A DNA stretch of 64,000 nt from Bog-756 sp963703145 (GCA_963703145.1 OY969793.1:2914001-2978000), one strand, 5' to 3'. Positions 15,942-25,179 are shown, numbered from the stretch's first letter. The notes: generated by a model not told the origin, from the sequence alone. A program made the numbers and translations.

Positions 15942-17534
15942 TCATCTAGTTCGGCGCCGTGCGCGCAGGACGACATCTTCGATGTGATGTGAAGAAGAGG
16001 CCGATCCTCGCGGACGGGATCGCTTCTCGCTGACCTCGATGTCCCATTCTCGTGAGCCAGAAAGCAGGGCAAGGAAGTCCTCAATCTGCACGTAGGCATC
16101 TGGATCGAAAGGCATGACATGATCTTGCGCTTCGATCTGTGCGCGCATCGCGTCTACATCGTGGCCCACAATGAGTAACGTGCCACCTGGTGCCACTGCG
16201 TTGAGAATGTTGCGCAGACCGCTCCCGTCGGGTGTGCGTGGAATCGACGCGTACTGTGCCGTCACCAGGTCAAATGCTTCGGTCTCGAACGCATCGAGCG
16301 TGTTCGCGTCTGCACGGTGACACTCGACGGCAATGTCCCTCCGCGTGGCCTCGGCGTCGATTCGGTCTAGCGCCCGCTGCGAGACGTCGCTCGCCATGAT
16401 CCGCCAGCCCTGCTCTGCGAGCCAGAGTGCGTCACCTCCTTCGCCGGCGCCGACATCAAGAGCTCGGCCTGGAGTCATGCCGCCGATCTCGTTGACGAGC
16501 GTCCCGTTGGGGTTGCCGCTCCAGATCTGTTCGCCCGAATAGCGATGATCCCAGTCAGCTTCGTTCGGTGATGGGCGAGCCAAGGCTCGCAGATCATCAT
16601 CGGCGAGCAGGGAACTGATCATGGCTCCTACCCGGCTGCCATGGGCGGCCGCCTCTAATACCTGCTGACTGGGATCAGTGACGTTGCCGGCGGCAAAGAG
16701 TCCCGGCACCATCGTTTTGCCGGTGGCGTCCGTCTCGACGATGTTGCCGAGTCCGCTGGGGTGCTCCACTGCCTGAAGCCCCATTGCTACGAAGGGGTCG
16801 ATACGGACGCTGAAGCTGGTGCCGACTACCACCACATCGGTTTCGAGATATCCGTTGTCGGATAGCTCGACGCCGGCAACGTGACCGTTGGCATCTCTCA
16901 TGATCCGCCGCACCGGTCCGTGGCGAATGTCCACGCCGCCGGCTCGGAGAGCGTCGAGCTCAGCGTCTGGCACATCAACCGGGCCGTGGAGCACTACGGT
17001 GAACCTGCTGGTCAGGTGGCGGAACAAGACGGCCGTGTGCAACCCCATCGGGTGGGTGACGATCTGGACCATCCTCTGGTCCCGGAACTCGAAGCCGTGA
17101 CAGAACGGACAGTGGATCACGTCCCGTCCCCAACCCTCCGCAAGGCCGTCAATCTCGGGAAGCACATCCACCAGGCCCGTGGCGGCCAACACTCGGCGGG
17201 CGATGATGCAATGACCGCCGACAAGCTCGACTCGAAAATGATCATCATCGGTCCGGCTCACGGCACTGACTCGACCAGAGAGCACCTCGCCGCCGTAGCT
17301 TCTGACCTCCCCACGGCCGGCCGCGGTCAGCTCCGACGGTGGGGACCCGTCACGACTGAGGTAGCCGTGCATGTGGGCTGCAGAGGCGTTGCGCGGCTCT
17401 CCGGAGTCGACGACGATCACCGATCGGCGTACTCGGCTCAGTTGGAGGGCGGCAGCCAGTCCGGCGGCGGAACCGCCTATGACTGCTACATCGCAATACC
17501 GCTCGATGGTCTGGGGGCTGTGGTGGTCACTCAT
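15942..17534 (-). CDS. bifunctional thioredoxin-reductase-like oxidoreductase / SAM methyltransferase
   Basis: The 530-residue fusion has two parts. Residues 1-320 are a TrxR-like flavoprotein with FAD loop VIGGSAAGLAAA (18-29), the redox pair Cys142/Cys145 in HCPFCHGFE, and a second FAD contact GLFAAGNVTD (278-287). Residues about 327-530 form a class I methyltransferase opening with WDHRYSGEQIWSG and carrying SAM motif I ALDVGAGEGGDA (358-369). TrxR-like dithiol oxidases (GliT/HlmI type) also carry CxxCHG. Oxidation and methylation of the same dithiol substrate is an inference. It is divergent from an XRE-cupin regulator. Confidence 0.92.
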   Translation of the reverse strand: MSDHHSPQTIERYCDVAVIGGSAAGLAAALQLSRVRRSVIVVDSGEPRNASAAHMHGYLSRDGSPPSELTAAGRGEVRSYGGEVLSGRVSAVSRTDDDHFRVELVGGHCIIARRVLAATGLVDVLPEIDGLAEGWGRDVIHCPFCHGFEFRDQRMVQIVTHPMGLHTAVLFRHLTSRFTVVLHGPVDVPDAELDALRAGGVDIRHGPVRRIMRDANGHVAGVELSDNGYLETDVVVVGTSFSVRIDPFVAMGLQAVEHPSGLGNIVETDATGKTMVPGLFAAGNVTDPSQQVLEAAAHGSRVGAMISSLLADDDLRALARPSPNEADWDHRYSGEQIWSGNPNGTLVNEIGGMTPGRALDVGAGEGGDALWLAEQGWRIMASDVSQRALDRIDAEATRRDIAVECHRADANTLDAFETEAFDLVTAQYASIPRTPDGSGLRNILNAVAPGGTLLIVGHDVDAMRAQIEAQDHVMPFDPDAYVQIEDFLALLSGSREWDIEVSEKRSRPRGSASSSHHIEDVVLRARRRTR

Positions 17535-17605
17535 GACCTGCAGAGTACGGTCTGTGTTATTAACCGCATACACTCTTGCAGTATTCGCAAGATTGTGGAG
17601 GAACG
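17535..17605. promoter_or_regulatory. divergent promoter region of fusion enzyme and XRE regulator
   Basis: The 71-bp gap contains CTTGC-AGTATTC-GCAAG (17574-17590), a 5-bp inverted repeat next to the regulator start, as a candidate operator. Confidence 0.4.
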
Positions 17606-18187
17606 GTGCTTGACCCAAACGAGATCGATCACGTCGTCCGTACGCGATTGCGGAGCCTTCGGAACACGCTTGGACTATCGCTCGATGAGCTCGCCGCTCG
17701 CACGCATCTCAGCGCATCGACCATCAGTCGGGTGGAGACCGGGAAGCGGACGATAAGTCTCGACATCTTGCTGCCATTGGCCGCGGCGCTCCAGGTCGAC
17801 CTCGACGAACTCCTTGACGTTCGTAATGACGAGGACGTAGTCATCCACCCCACTCCGAACAGGCTGGGCGACCGTACGACCTGGGTGTTGAGCCGTTCAA
17901 CCGGCAGAACGATTGCCATCAAGTTGCGACTAGAGCCGACCCGTGGGCCGGTGGAACAGAAGGTGCATCCGGGTCACGACTGGCTATTTGTCACGCTGGG
18001 TCGGGTTTGCTTGTTTCTCGGCGATCGCGAAATAGTCGTCGAAGCGGGGGAGGCAGCCGAGTTCACCACCATGACGCCCCACGCCACCGCAGCCATCGAC
18101 GGGCCCGCCGAACTAATCATGATCTTTGATCGGGACGGCCAACGCGCGCACATCCACTACGAGTCCAGTGGTAGTCCGAGGACATAA
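17606..18187 (+). CDS. XRE family regulator with cupin domain
   Basis: The protein has an HTH_3 domain near residues 10-63 (LRSLRNTLGLSLDELAARTHLSASTISRVETGKRTISLDILLPLAAALQVDLDELL) and a C-terminal cupin ending AGEAAEFTTMTPHATAAIDGPAELIMIFD. This is the HTH-cupin layout of ligand-sensing repressors. GTG at 17606 with GGAGGAA just upstream is the likely start (193 aa), though the spacing is short; a TTG at 17576 is the alternative. It most likely controls the divergent oxidoreductase-methyltransferase gene and itself. Confidence 0.9.
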   Translation: MLDPNEIDHVVRTRLRSLRNTLGLSLDELAARTHLSASTISRVETGKRTISLDILLPLAAALQVDLDELLDVRNDEDVVIHPTPNRLGDRTTWVLSRSTGRTIAIKLRLEPTRGPVEQKVHPGHDWLFVTLGRVCLFLGDREIVVEAGEAAEFTTMTPHATAAIDGPAELIMIFDRDGQRAHIHYESSGSPRT

Positions 18188-18342
18188 CCCCAATGACGTG
18201 CGAAGCGGGGATCGGCCGATCCCAAATCACTGCCACCTCAGAAGGATGCGGGAGATTAGGCGTAGTCGGGTGCAGGCGATGGCACAATCAATTCCGCCTG
18301 CTCCACGTCCCCGACGTAGCTGCTCCGCGGAGCGAGGGACGA

Positions 18343-18885
18343 TCAGACTTGTCGGCCGACGAACGCAAGGAGCCTGTCCTGAGCGTCGGCATCGGGAGCC
18401 GGCTCCAACTTCGGACCGAAGAAGCCCGGTGCCCGGATGGTTCCGTCGATGGGCTCCAGGTTCGCGTAGGTCACGGCGCAGGCTTCAGCGTCAAGGCGAT
18501 CATCAGCGCCAATGGCCCGGGCGAGGTCCCATGTGTGAACTAGAAGGTCTCCGATCGGGAATCCGAGGCCTGCGCTGGCTGGCATCTCGCCAAATGGGAG
18601 GGTCACGACTTCATCCATTGCTCCCGGTGCACCGAGCACCTCGTCGGCAGCCGCCCGGACTGCATTCCAGACCTCCACTAGATCGTCACCTTCGAGATCG
18701 ATATTCCCGCTAGCGCCGAGTGCCTTCGGTACGAATCGCTGCGACCCGATGGCATGCTCCACTAACCGGGCGACGGTCCACTCTGGGCAGCATGTCGGTT
18801 CCGTCCAATCGTCGGCCCCGACATGTGCCAATCGCTGGTCAAAGCCGGAAGCTACCTCTCGCCACATTGCAACTGCGTCAGTCAC
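18343..18885 (-). CDS. TIGR03086 family DinB-like metal-binding protein
   Basis: The 180-residue four-helix protein has the family pattern GFDQRLAHVGADDWTEPTCCPEWTVARLVEHAIGSQRF, with the first His in LVEHAIG, then FPIGDLLVHTWDLARAIG with the second. These histidines are the metal ligands in the DinB/MDMPI superfamily. TIGR03086 proteins are actinobacterial and are presumed mycothiol- or metal-linked, with no proven reaction. It is monocistronic. It is a distant relative of the MDMPI-N genes at 12.6 and 63.7 kb but lacks their C-terminal part. Confidence 0.88.
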   Translation of the reverse strand: MTDAVAMWREVASGFDQRLAHVGADDWTEPTCCPEWTVARLVEHAIGSQRFVPKALGASGNIDLEGDDLVEVWNAVRAAADEVLGAPGAMDEVVTLPFGEMPASAGLGFPIGDLLVHTWDLARAIGADDRLDAEACAVTYANLEPIDGTIRAPGFFGPKLEPAPDADAQDRLLAFVGRQV

Positions 18886-19449
18886 GTCAACTCCTCTGAA
18901 GGTAAATGGGCGTTCGCCGGTGGTTTCTCATCCAAAGAGTGTATTGAAGTCCACGAGACCGGCTCTTGGGAGCCATGATTAGGCTACTGAGCAAGGACGA
19001 GGCAACAGACGACGTTTGCCGTCGTGTGCCCTTGATCGCCGGCTGTGGGCGTCGTTATCGACGAGCCGTGCCTGCCGAGCGCCAAACGTTTCACTCCGAT
19101 ACCTTCCGGGGTGGCCCGGCGGATCTGGTGACAGCTAGTGAGGGGGACACGAACCATGAATCCACAAAGGTTCCACAACGCCGTCGAGGCAGGCCAAATG
19201 GCGCTTGGTTCAATGGCGAAGGTGACGGGGGCCCGAGCACTGCACTGTGGTCACGGCGAGGCGACGTCGTCTTAGCCAACCCTCTCGGTCCACCTGCTGG
19301 CAACGTCAGTGCAGATAGCCTGGTATCGGTAGCGTCCTTCCGACGGCGCCCGATTCCATGGCCCCGTGGGCCATCCGCCCCACGGGGCCGGCTAGGTGCC
19401 AAGTTCGCTTGGCCGTAGGGCTGTTGGCCGTGGTGTCGACGGGCGGAGA
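18886..19449. other. 564-bp gap with one terminator
   Basis: A plus-strand frame is open through much of it but has no domain or ribosome site. The only supported element is the hairpin at 19360-19389. Confidence 0.4.
19360..19389 (-). terminator. terminator of SRPBCC gene
   Basis: GGCCCCGTGGG pairs perfectly with CCCACGGGGCC around an 8-nt loop, about 60 bp past the stop of the minus-strand gene at 19450. Confidence 0.6.
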
Positions 19450-19926
19450 TTAGGTGCCTGTAGCCAACCGATTGAGGTTGTCGACCGACTGCTCAAGCAT
19501 GGACACCGGTACAACCGGCCAAGTCACGCCGGAACGCATCTCTTCAGAGGCATTTGACCAGTCGCAATAATTGGAGACATCTGTCTCGGTCTCACTCACT
19601 GGATCGAGGCGCCAGCCATAGACATGACCAAATGGAGGAAGGTCGCCGAATCCAATCGTCCACTCGATCAGGTGGTCTGGAATAATCTGAGTGACCGTGT
19701 TTCGGACTTGATATTTCTTCAGGTTCGGAATGTCGCCCAACGGTTCACGGTCCATGTCCATATCGAAGGTTTCGCCAACCATCGTCAACGGTCGATCGTC
19801 GGGAGCTGCGTCGAGCATTCCCGATCCGTCGATGGCCACTTGGCCTGAGGGACTAGTGACGATCTTGAACAGCTTGCTGGCCGGAGCTGCGATTCGTCGG
19901 GTTGCGGACACACGATCGAGAGACAT
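19450..19926 (-). CDS. SRPBCC family protein
   Basis: The 158-residue protein has the START/Bet v1-like opening VSATRRIAAPASKLFKIVTSPSGQVAIDGSGML, then strand pairs ending in FGHVYGWRLDPVSETETDVSNYCDWS and a long C-terminal helix. The ATG at 19926 has an ideal AAGGAGGAG ribosome site. SRPBCC proteins bind hydrophobic ligands in a helix-grip pocket. Function is otherwise unknown. Confidence 0.87.
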   Translation of the reverse strand: MSLDRVSATRRIAAPASKLFKIVTSPSGQVAIDGSGMLDAAPDDRPLTMVGETFDMDMDREPLGDIPNLKKYQVRNTVTQIIPDHLIEWTIGFGDLPPFGHVYGWRLDPVSETETDVSNYCDWSNASEEMRSGVTWPVVPVSMLEQSVDNLNRLATGT

Positions 19927-20219
19927 GACTCCTCCTTGTGGGGTCAGAGGCAACGGTGTTGAGATTAGCGTGGCCTCCTGTTTTCAAACTGCCCGGGAAC
20001 CCGCACGATGGATGTTGACCGACCTTGGCAGTTCGATTCGCTCATAGTCCCGAGCTTCAATAGCTGACATTGAAACCCAGGGTCGGGATGGCAGATCTGT
20101 CCGCACGGCGAAGGTGTGGTCCGGGCAGGAGTCACCGGTCCATGCGCATGTCATTTGGATGCGGAGGTCGTGAACATTGGACCTATGGGCACAGCGCCAC
20201 GGGCCGACTGGCCGGGATC

Positions 20220-20330
20220 TGATAACAAGCTGCGCATCGAACCGGGCAACCACCCTCGCTTCGACCGTCGGCGTAACGCCCGAATGGTCGCCACGGCATA
20301 CCGGTCAGCGCACATCGGTGACTCTAGGAG
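20220..20330 (-). pseudogene. relic of a zinc alcohol dehydrogenase-like gene
   Basis: About 110 bp align, on the minus strand, with codons of the intact dehydrogenase at 35594-36844. The piece AVATIRAL in one frame and PTVEARVVARFDAQ in the next match AVAILREL and PTVEVMVVARFDAQ of the intact gene, so a frameshift separates them. The nucleotide match around CATCGAACCGGGC is too long to be chance. Flanks are not recognisable, so this is the nucleotide-binding core of a decayed paralogue or a transferred fragment. Confidence 0.65.
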
Positions 20331-20349
20331 CGGCACCGTAACTGGCCAA

Positions 20350-20724
20350 TCAGGAGAGTGCGGCTGGTCCTACGTACGGGGCCGGGCCGAAGCCGAGAAT
20401 GGGAATAAAGATGAAACCCAGGAAGAAGAGACCGACGGCGAAGCCGCCACTCTTTCCGAATGACTTGGCAGTGTCAATACACACAAAGATTTCAATGATG
20501 ATGTTGACGAGTGGGATGAAAAAGAGGATGAGCCACCATCCAGGCCGTCCAATGACCTTCAGCAAGATGTAAATGTTGTAGAACGGAATAATCGCCGCCC
20601 AGCCCGGCTGACCTGCCTTGACGAAAACCTTCCAGAGAGCAGCAATCTCGAAGACAATGATCGCGAGATAGACAATGATTCCGACACCGAACACCGCGCC
20701 GTTTGCCGCCAGAATGGTTCCCAC
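20350..20724 (-). CDS. DUF5684 membrane protein
   Basis: The 124-residue membrane protein has about three helices and the DUF5684 pattern WKVFVKAGQPGWAAIIPFYNIYILLKVIGRPGWW, then VCIDTAKSFGKSGGFAVGLFFLGFIFIPILGFG. The GTG start follows GGGGAGGTGC. Related domains are often attached to signal peptidase-like proteins, but here it stands alone. Function unknown. Confidence 0.88.
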   Translation of the reverse strand: MGTILAANGAVFGVGIIVYLAIIVFEIAALWKVFVKAGQPGWAAIIPFYNIYILLKVIGRPGWWLILFFIPLVNIIIEIFVCIDTAKSFGKSGGFAVGLFFLGFIFIPILGFGPAPYVGPAALS

Positions 20725-20846
20725 ACCGCACCTCCCCTGAAGCCCGAATTGGCTAGCTGGAGCGTAGGCGTCCCATGCAGAAGGTGCAGGGACCCTTTCC
20801 TTCGTAGCCTTGGCAGATCATTCTCACTCTTCAGTCAGCGACCGGG

Positions 20847-21464
20847 TCAGCGTGGGTCGGGCGCGCCCGCAAACTGCGACAGATCGACGCTGATGTAGAT
20901 AGCCCGGCACGTCGCAACCACTACCTCGTTGGTGCGCATTTCCGCACTTATAAAAATCTTTCGGCGCTCTCGTCCATCAAGTCGTGCCCGAATCTCCAAG
21001 GCTTCATCAACAGGCACTGCCGCCAGATACCGCACCGTCAGCTCACCCGTGAAGGCCGGTTCCTGCAGTCTGCCGATCACGAATCCAGTGACGTCGTCGA
21101 ACGCTGCGGCGACGATCCCTCCATGTGCCCGACCGGGCGCCCCTTCGAATGCCCGCCGCAATTCAACATCGGCGATCACATCATCGCCGTCGAATCTCAC
21201 CTCAAGCTCGACGCTTGTCGGATTCGAGTAACCGCCTACAGCTCGGTCTTCGAATCCGTTCCCGCCCAAGATCAACCCGTCCTGCCTGCTCTGCATCAGA
21301 GCCAGACGGTCGCGCATCGGTGTCTCGTTGAGCGAGTGTCTCAGTTCGTTCGCCGTTTCTGCGATCGACGCGAGCACATCGTCTGCGGGGTCGTGCGCTG
21401 CAAAGGCGTGGCTAAGCGCTCGCAAGCTCCCAGCCGCTACCTCTCGTGCATCTTCGGTCTTCAT
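20847..21464 (-). CDS. hotdog-fold PaaI-like thioesterase
   Basis: The 205-residue protein has a helical N-terminal extension (about 1-65) and a C-terminal hotdog domain with the signature GAPGRAHGGIVAAAFDDVTGF, where HGG and the following Asp are the usual active-site region. GELTVRYLAAVPVDEALEIRARLDGRERRKIFISAEM supplies the central sheet. It probably hydrolyses acyl- or aryl-CoA esters. The gene is monocistronic; dispersed hairpin D lies upstream. Confidence 0.9.
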   Translation of the reverse strand: MKTEDAREVAAGSLRALSHAFAAHDPADDVLASIAETANELRHSLNETPMRDRLALMQSRQDGLILGGNGFEDRAVGGYSNPTSVELEVRFDGDDVIADVELRRAFEGAPGRAHGGIVAAAFDDVTGFVIGRLQEPAFTGELTVRYLAAVPVDEALEIRARLDGRERRKIFISAEMRTNEVVVATCRAIYISVDLSQFAGAPDPR

Positions 21465-21573
21465 GAGACAAGTGTACGGAAGCGGTTGGGTAGGGATCTC
21501 AGCAAGGTCGCCGGTTTATGGCTCTGAGGACATAGTCGTCGACTTTGCCGGCTGAGATCGTCAGTGGGACGGC

Positions 21574-21592
21574 CTCAGCCTCCCAGGCTGAG
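21574..21592. repeat. dispersed CTCAGC hairpin, copy D
   Basis: CTCAGCC-TCCCA-GGCTGAG, 7-bp perfect stem. Lies upstream of the thioesterase gene with no gene ending on it, so it is the copy least easily explained as a terminator. Confidence 0.55.
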
Positions 21593-21717
21593 ATCCATAC
21601 CGCTCCGACACACCACGGCGCCGACACCAGGAACGTAGTGACCTTCGCCTCTGCCGGGGATCGTCACGGACGCTCACAATAGGAATAGAGCCGCAACAAC
21701 AGGGAATGGAGGATGCC

Positions 21718-21810
21718 ATGATTACCGTATTGACACTGTTGGCCACGACGGCTGTCGTCGCTCTCATATGCCGATCGTTGAAAAATGCCGACCACTCAAC
21801 ACCGACCTGA
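21718..21810 (+). CDS. 30-residue small membrane protein
   Basis: The short frame MITVLTLLATTAVVALIC followed by RSLKNADHSTPT has one N-terminal hydrophobic helix and a short charged tail. A GGAGGATGCC ribosome site sits at ideal spacing before the ATG, which is the main support. It is too short for domain recognition. It could be a small membrane regulator, or a chance frame with a good ribosome site. Confidence 0.45.
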   Translation: MITVLTLLATTAVVALICRSLKNADHSTPT

Positions 21811-21979
21811 GCATTCGATGCCCGAAGCGTAGGTCGGCGACGCTCCACCTAAGCGGCACCAGAACTGTTCCAATGGACCTTGGGCCGCCATTCACGTCTG
21901 TGGTGCAGCGCGGGTAATCCGACCACCACAACTTGATGGCCTCCTAAAGTGGGCGGCCGAATTTGCCGTTGGTTTACGG

Positions 21980-22549
21980 GTGACAGACCTGCTACATCCG
22001 TTTCGCCGGCACTTCAGTGGCCGTGGCAGTCAGGCAAGGAGTGCATCTGCAGTCGTAGCCATTCTGCTGCTTTGCATTGGGGCGTTCCCGGCGATCGCAA
22101 GTGCCGCTGGAGCCGGGGCGAGGGTGAGCGGGGCCTCCTCGGTAAATGTCGGGACCTGGGGTGCCACGGCGTCCGTTACATCCATGACCTTCACCACGAA
22201 TACTTACCAAACCTCGACTGTCACCAATACTGGATCGGTTGCACTGTCCGCTCGGTCGTATTCGGTGACGATATCGAAGCCATCGGGAAAGGCGCCGACA
22301 TTCACGGTCTTCCGTTGCCCGGTGGCCTGGGTGGGCAACATGTGCTCGCATGGCGCCGGGACCCAGATCGGAGGGACATTGGCCGCGAATTCCACGACGG
22401 TCATTACGTCGACGGCACCCCTTGGCCCTGGGGGAACCATGTATCTCCAAGTGGAACCCTCAGGCGTCAAGAAACTTACAACGGTGGCGATATCCACACA
22501 GGTCACCGCGCCTTCTCAGCTCCGCGGCCCGATTCAGTCCAATCAGTAG
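21980..22549 (+). CDS. secreted beta-rich protein, function unknown
   Basis: The 189-residue product starts at GTG and has a twin-basic N-terminus followed by a hydrophobic stretch SAVVAILLLCIGAFPAIASAAG, a signal peptide or anchor at about 22-44. The mature domain is Ser/Thr/Val rich with strand patterns (VNVGTWGATASVTSMTF, TSTVTNTGSVALSARSYSVTI) and two cysteines in FRCPVAWVGNMC. A single immunoglobulin-like or TasA-like sandwich is possible. The start lacks a strong ribosome site. Confidence 0.6.
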   Translation: MTDLLHPFRRHFSGRGSQARSASAVVAILLLCIGAFPAIASAAGAGARVSGASSVNVGTWGATASVTSMTFTTNTYQTSTVTNTGSVALSARSYSVTISKPSGKAPTFTVFRCPVAWVGNMCSHGAGTQIGGTLAANSTTVITSTAPLGPGGTMYLQVEPSGVKKLTTVAISTQVTAPSQLRGPIQSNQ

Positions 22550-23127
22550 GCGAGCCTGTCGGCGAGTTGCTTCCTGGCCAAGCGGATAGGCGATGCCCCG
22601 TGCGATTGCCTCACTTCACGACGATGCCTGAAACTGTGTCTCGCCCTTCAACAATGCCCCGATTGTCGGTCAAAGGTGAAGACCCATCGGTAGGTTGTCG
22701 CAGATCTCCCGAGCGGGCTGAGGCCGTGGATCAGATCACATCAATCCTCGCTGGGGGAAGGCGAAGACTTCGAGTCGGGCCACTCGACGCGGCTATTTGG
22801 CGGTTTGGGTGTAGGATCTCCTACGGCGAAGCTTGTTCTTCTGTGTCGCGCGCGTTGTCGTGAGCTAATTGGCTGCGACGATCGGCTGGCAGAACTCTCA
22901 AGCACCAAATACGTGTGGTACAGAGACCGAGATGATCGGTCGTGCCGATATCCCAGTCGCAGTACTGGTCGCATGTACGGGTGTCCTACTTGCAATGGGA
23001 TCGCGCCAACTACTACGCGGAACTCGTCGTAACTGCGCCGGTCCATGACACGGTGTTGGGCTCATTGACCAGGGTCCCTGGATTCCGCGATCCCCATGAT
23101 GATCAACAATGACAGGAACGAAGGACT
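22550..23127. other. 578-bp gap without a supported gene
   Basis: Short frames occur on both strands with no domain or ribosome site. A small palindrome GTAGGA-TC-TCCTAC (22811-22824) is the only structure noted. Confidence 0.4.
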
Positions 23128-23340
23128 ATGAATCACGAATCAGAAGTACTTTCCGCGCTTGACCGATGTCACGCCCGCCGCACTGACGCAGAGGATCAAC
23201 TGCGCTCACTTCGGGGGAGGCCTTTAAGCGCCGGATTGGCAGAACTCGACGGACTGCTGGTCTACGAAGTGCGACTGGAGGCTCGGTTGACGGAGGTCTT
23301 GAATCGGAATCTCGCGGCCGTAGCGCCCTCAGCGGGCTGA
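23128..23340 (+). CDS. small helical hypothetical protein
   Basis: The 70-residue frame is rich in Glu, Leu, Arg and Ala (MNHESEVLSALDRCHARRTDAEDQLRSL..., LEARLTEVLNRNLAAV) with heptad-like spacing, suggesting a helical hairpin or coiled coil. GAAGGACT precedes the ATG. No family recognised. Confidence 0.5.
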   Translation: MNHESEVLSALDRCHARRTDAEDQLRSLRGRPLSAGLAELDGLLVYEVRLEARLTEVLNRNLAAVAPSAG

Positions 23341-23585
23341 CCAGAACTGTCGCGCAGTGGGAAGGTCCAAGTCCGGATTGCGACGCCGACCTTCCTTGTT
23401 TCGGTATCAGACCCATTGCCTCTCACTGAGATCGACACCGAACTCAAGGCCAAGACCGGCTGTGTCACACCACATGGCGGTGGCGGCAGGCCTTCACCGA
23501 TCCAACTTCGGCGAAGGGAAGAGCTGCCGGACATTCGGTTGCGGGTCAGCTCCAGGATGGTTGCTACTCGAAAATAGATTCTCTA

Positions 23586-23783
23586 TTGGCCGGGATCAAA
23601 GCGACCAGGGTTGCGATGAGATCTTCAGTGTTGATGCCCACGTTGCCTGGCCGGCGGACGGTGTTTCTCGAGGTTATGGCTGCCGACGAGAAGCAAGTCG
23701 CCGAACGACTGGACACTCTGCCGTTCAATAGGTGCTTCGAGTCCCGCATCTACTTAATCGCTCCTGACACGACCGACAGCTGA
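23586..23783 (+). CDS. small hypothetical protein, weakly supported
   Basis: A 65-residue frame whose C-terminal part VFLEVMAADEKQVAERLDTLPFNRCFESRIYLIAP reads as beta-alpha-beta, like a ferredoxin-fold dimeric protein. Start could be TTG at 23586 or ATG at 23616; neither has a ribosome site. Confidence 0.35.
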   Translation: MAGIKATRVAMRSSVLMPTLPGRRTVFLEVMAADEKQVAERLDTLPFNRCFESRIYLIAPDTTDS

Positions 23784-24022
23784 GCTCCGAGCGCATTTAC
23801 GACTCGGGTTTGACCCCTTTGGTGATCGGCTTAACGAAATGGCCTGATCTCACGGGGTGGCGTCGATCACCCGTGTCGGCATGTGCGGATCGTGTAGTCC
23901 GGGAGACCAATCGGAACGCCTCATGTGTGTTCCATACTCATCGAGGAGATGCGATGTCTTGCTGGCGAGAATCAGCGCTTTGCAACCTATTGTGAGTTCT
24001 CCGGTTCGCCGTGGACGGCCGG

Positions 24023-25000
24023 TCATCCGGGACGCCAACTGGCGACGGCCGCATTAGGTACACACACCGTGATGGCGGCCGGCTCGATGGATGCTCTCAG
24101 CCTCTTCTTTGCCTTCCTCGGGCTTCCATCGAGTTCGTAGGGGGTCGCCTGGTCCAGAGCGATGTCAACGATGCTTCCCCGGGTCGTCCTGGCCAGCGGT
24201 GAACGCTCGGGATGCCCTGAGACCAGCCGATAGAGAACTCTCAGCCAGTGGGTCCATGTGTCAGCCGTGATCACTGCCACCTCGAGTTGACCGTCGTCAG
24301 GCATGGCATCGGGGAAGGCGATGAGCCCGCTCGTCAGGGTACCCATCTGACCGAGCAGTATTCCGGCGGCCTGACCGGCGAACCAATAGGAACCATCCAC
24401 AGCAATGGTCACCTTCTGGGATGCAATTCAAGTGGCGCGGATGGCCGCCCAGACATAGGCGAGCTGACCCCACCGCTCCTTCAGACCGCCATTGGCGATC
24501 AGCATCATGTGCGCATCGAAACCAACGCCAGCCATCACCGCGAAGCGCTTGCCGTTCAGCACGCCGACGTCGAGCGGCCGCCGGTCTCCGTAAATTCCGA
24601 TCCGCACTGCAGTTCCAACGTCACTTGGGATGCCCAGATTGGCAGCGAAGAGGTTCGCTGTGCCTGCCGGTACGATGGCGACAGCGATGTCCCGGCCTGT
24701 AACCGCATCGAGGCAACGCTGAACCGTCCCATCTCCACCCCAGATGATCAGCAGGGTCACGCCGTCGGCGACCACCTTCTCGGCGAGCGACGTTGCCTCC
24801 TTGCTCTTCGAGATCTCGTACCAGGTGGGATCGGGGACACCGTAGGAGGCAAGCGCCCGGCGGAGCTCGGGGAGGCCCTCTCCGAGCGACTTCTTGTTGT
24901 GGGCGATGACAGCGACGTTCTCCGGGCTGTGGACGGATAACACGGCATCGTCAGCTCGTCCGGGCACTGCCTCCACGGGACCCTCCCGCCACCTACGCAT
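24023..25000 (-). pseudogene. diacylglycerol/lipid kinase-like gene interrupted by in-frame TGA
   Basis: The N-terminal part carries the DAGK catalytic pattern: ENVAVIAHNKKSLGEGLPELRRAL, WGGDGTVQRC (for GGDGTxxE) and VPAGTANLFAANLGIP, then PLDVGVLNGKRFAVMAGVGFDAHM. It ends at TGA 24428-24430 after YVWAAIRAT. The frame continues without shift as IASQKVTIAVDGSYWF and runs to the normal C-terminal DGQLEVAV and PYELDGSP motifs, ending at 24023. So one nonsense codon splits an otherwise complete gene of about 325 codons. The start is uncertain; ATG at 25000 is one choice. Sequencing error is the main alternative. Confidence 0.75.
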
Positions 25001-25179
25001 ACTCGCCAAGATCTTCCGTAGCAGCGACGTCGAGGTGGGGAACAGGCACAGGCCATCCTGGCACGTCGTTACCCCCATCATTTCCGACTCGGTGGCTCGC
25101 AAAGCCGTCGCGACTGGCAAGGTTCTGGAGGTCCGGCTCTGCGCATTCCACGCCGGGGTGCGAAACACCCACGGCTGTT

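Noticed and set aside
18966..19418. 150-codon frame on the plus strand
   Set aside because: No domain, no ribosome site, and it runs over the terminator hairpin of the neighbouring gene.
21949..22863. 304-codon frame overlapping the secreted-protein gene
   Set aside because: The overlapping frame 21980-22549 has a signal peptide and beta-strand pattern; this one has neither.
24428..24430. TGA in the kinase-like gene read as selenocysteine or recoded Trp
   Set aside because: No SECIS-like hairpin was seen after the codon and no other gene here uses TGA for an amino acid.
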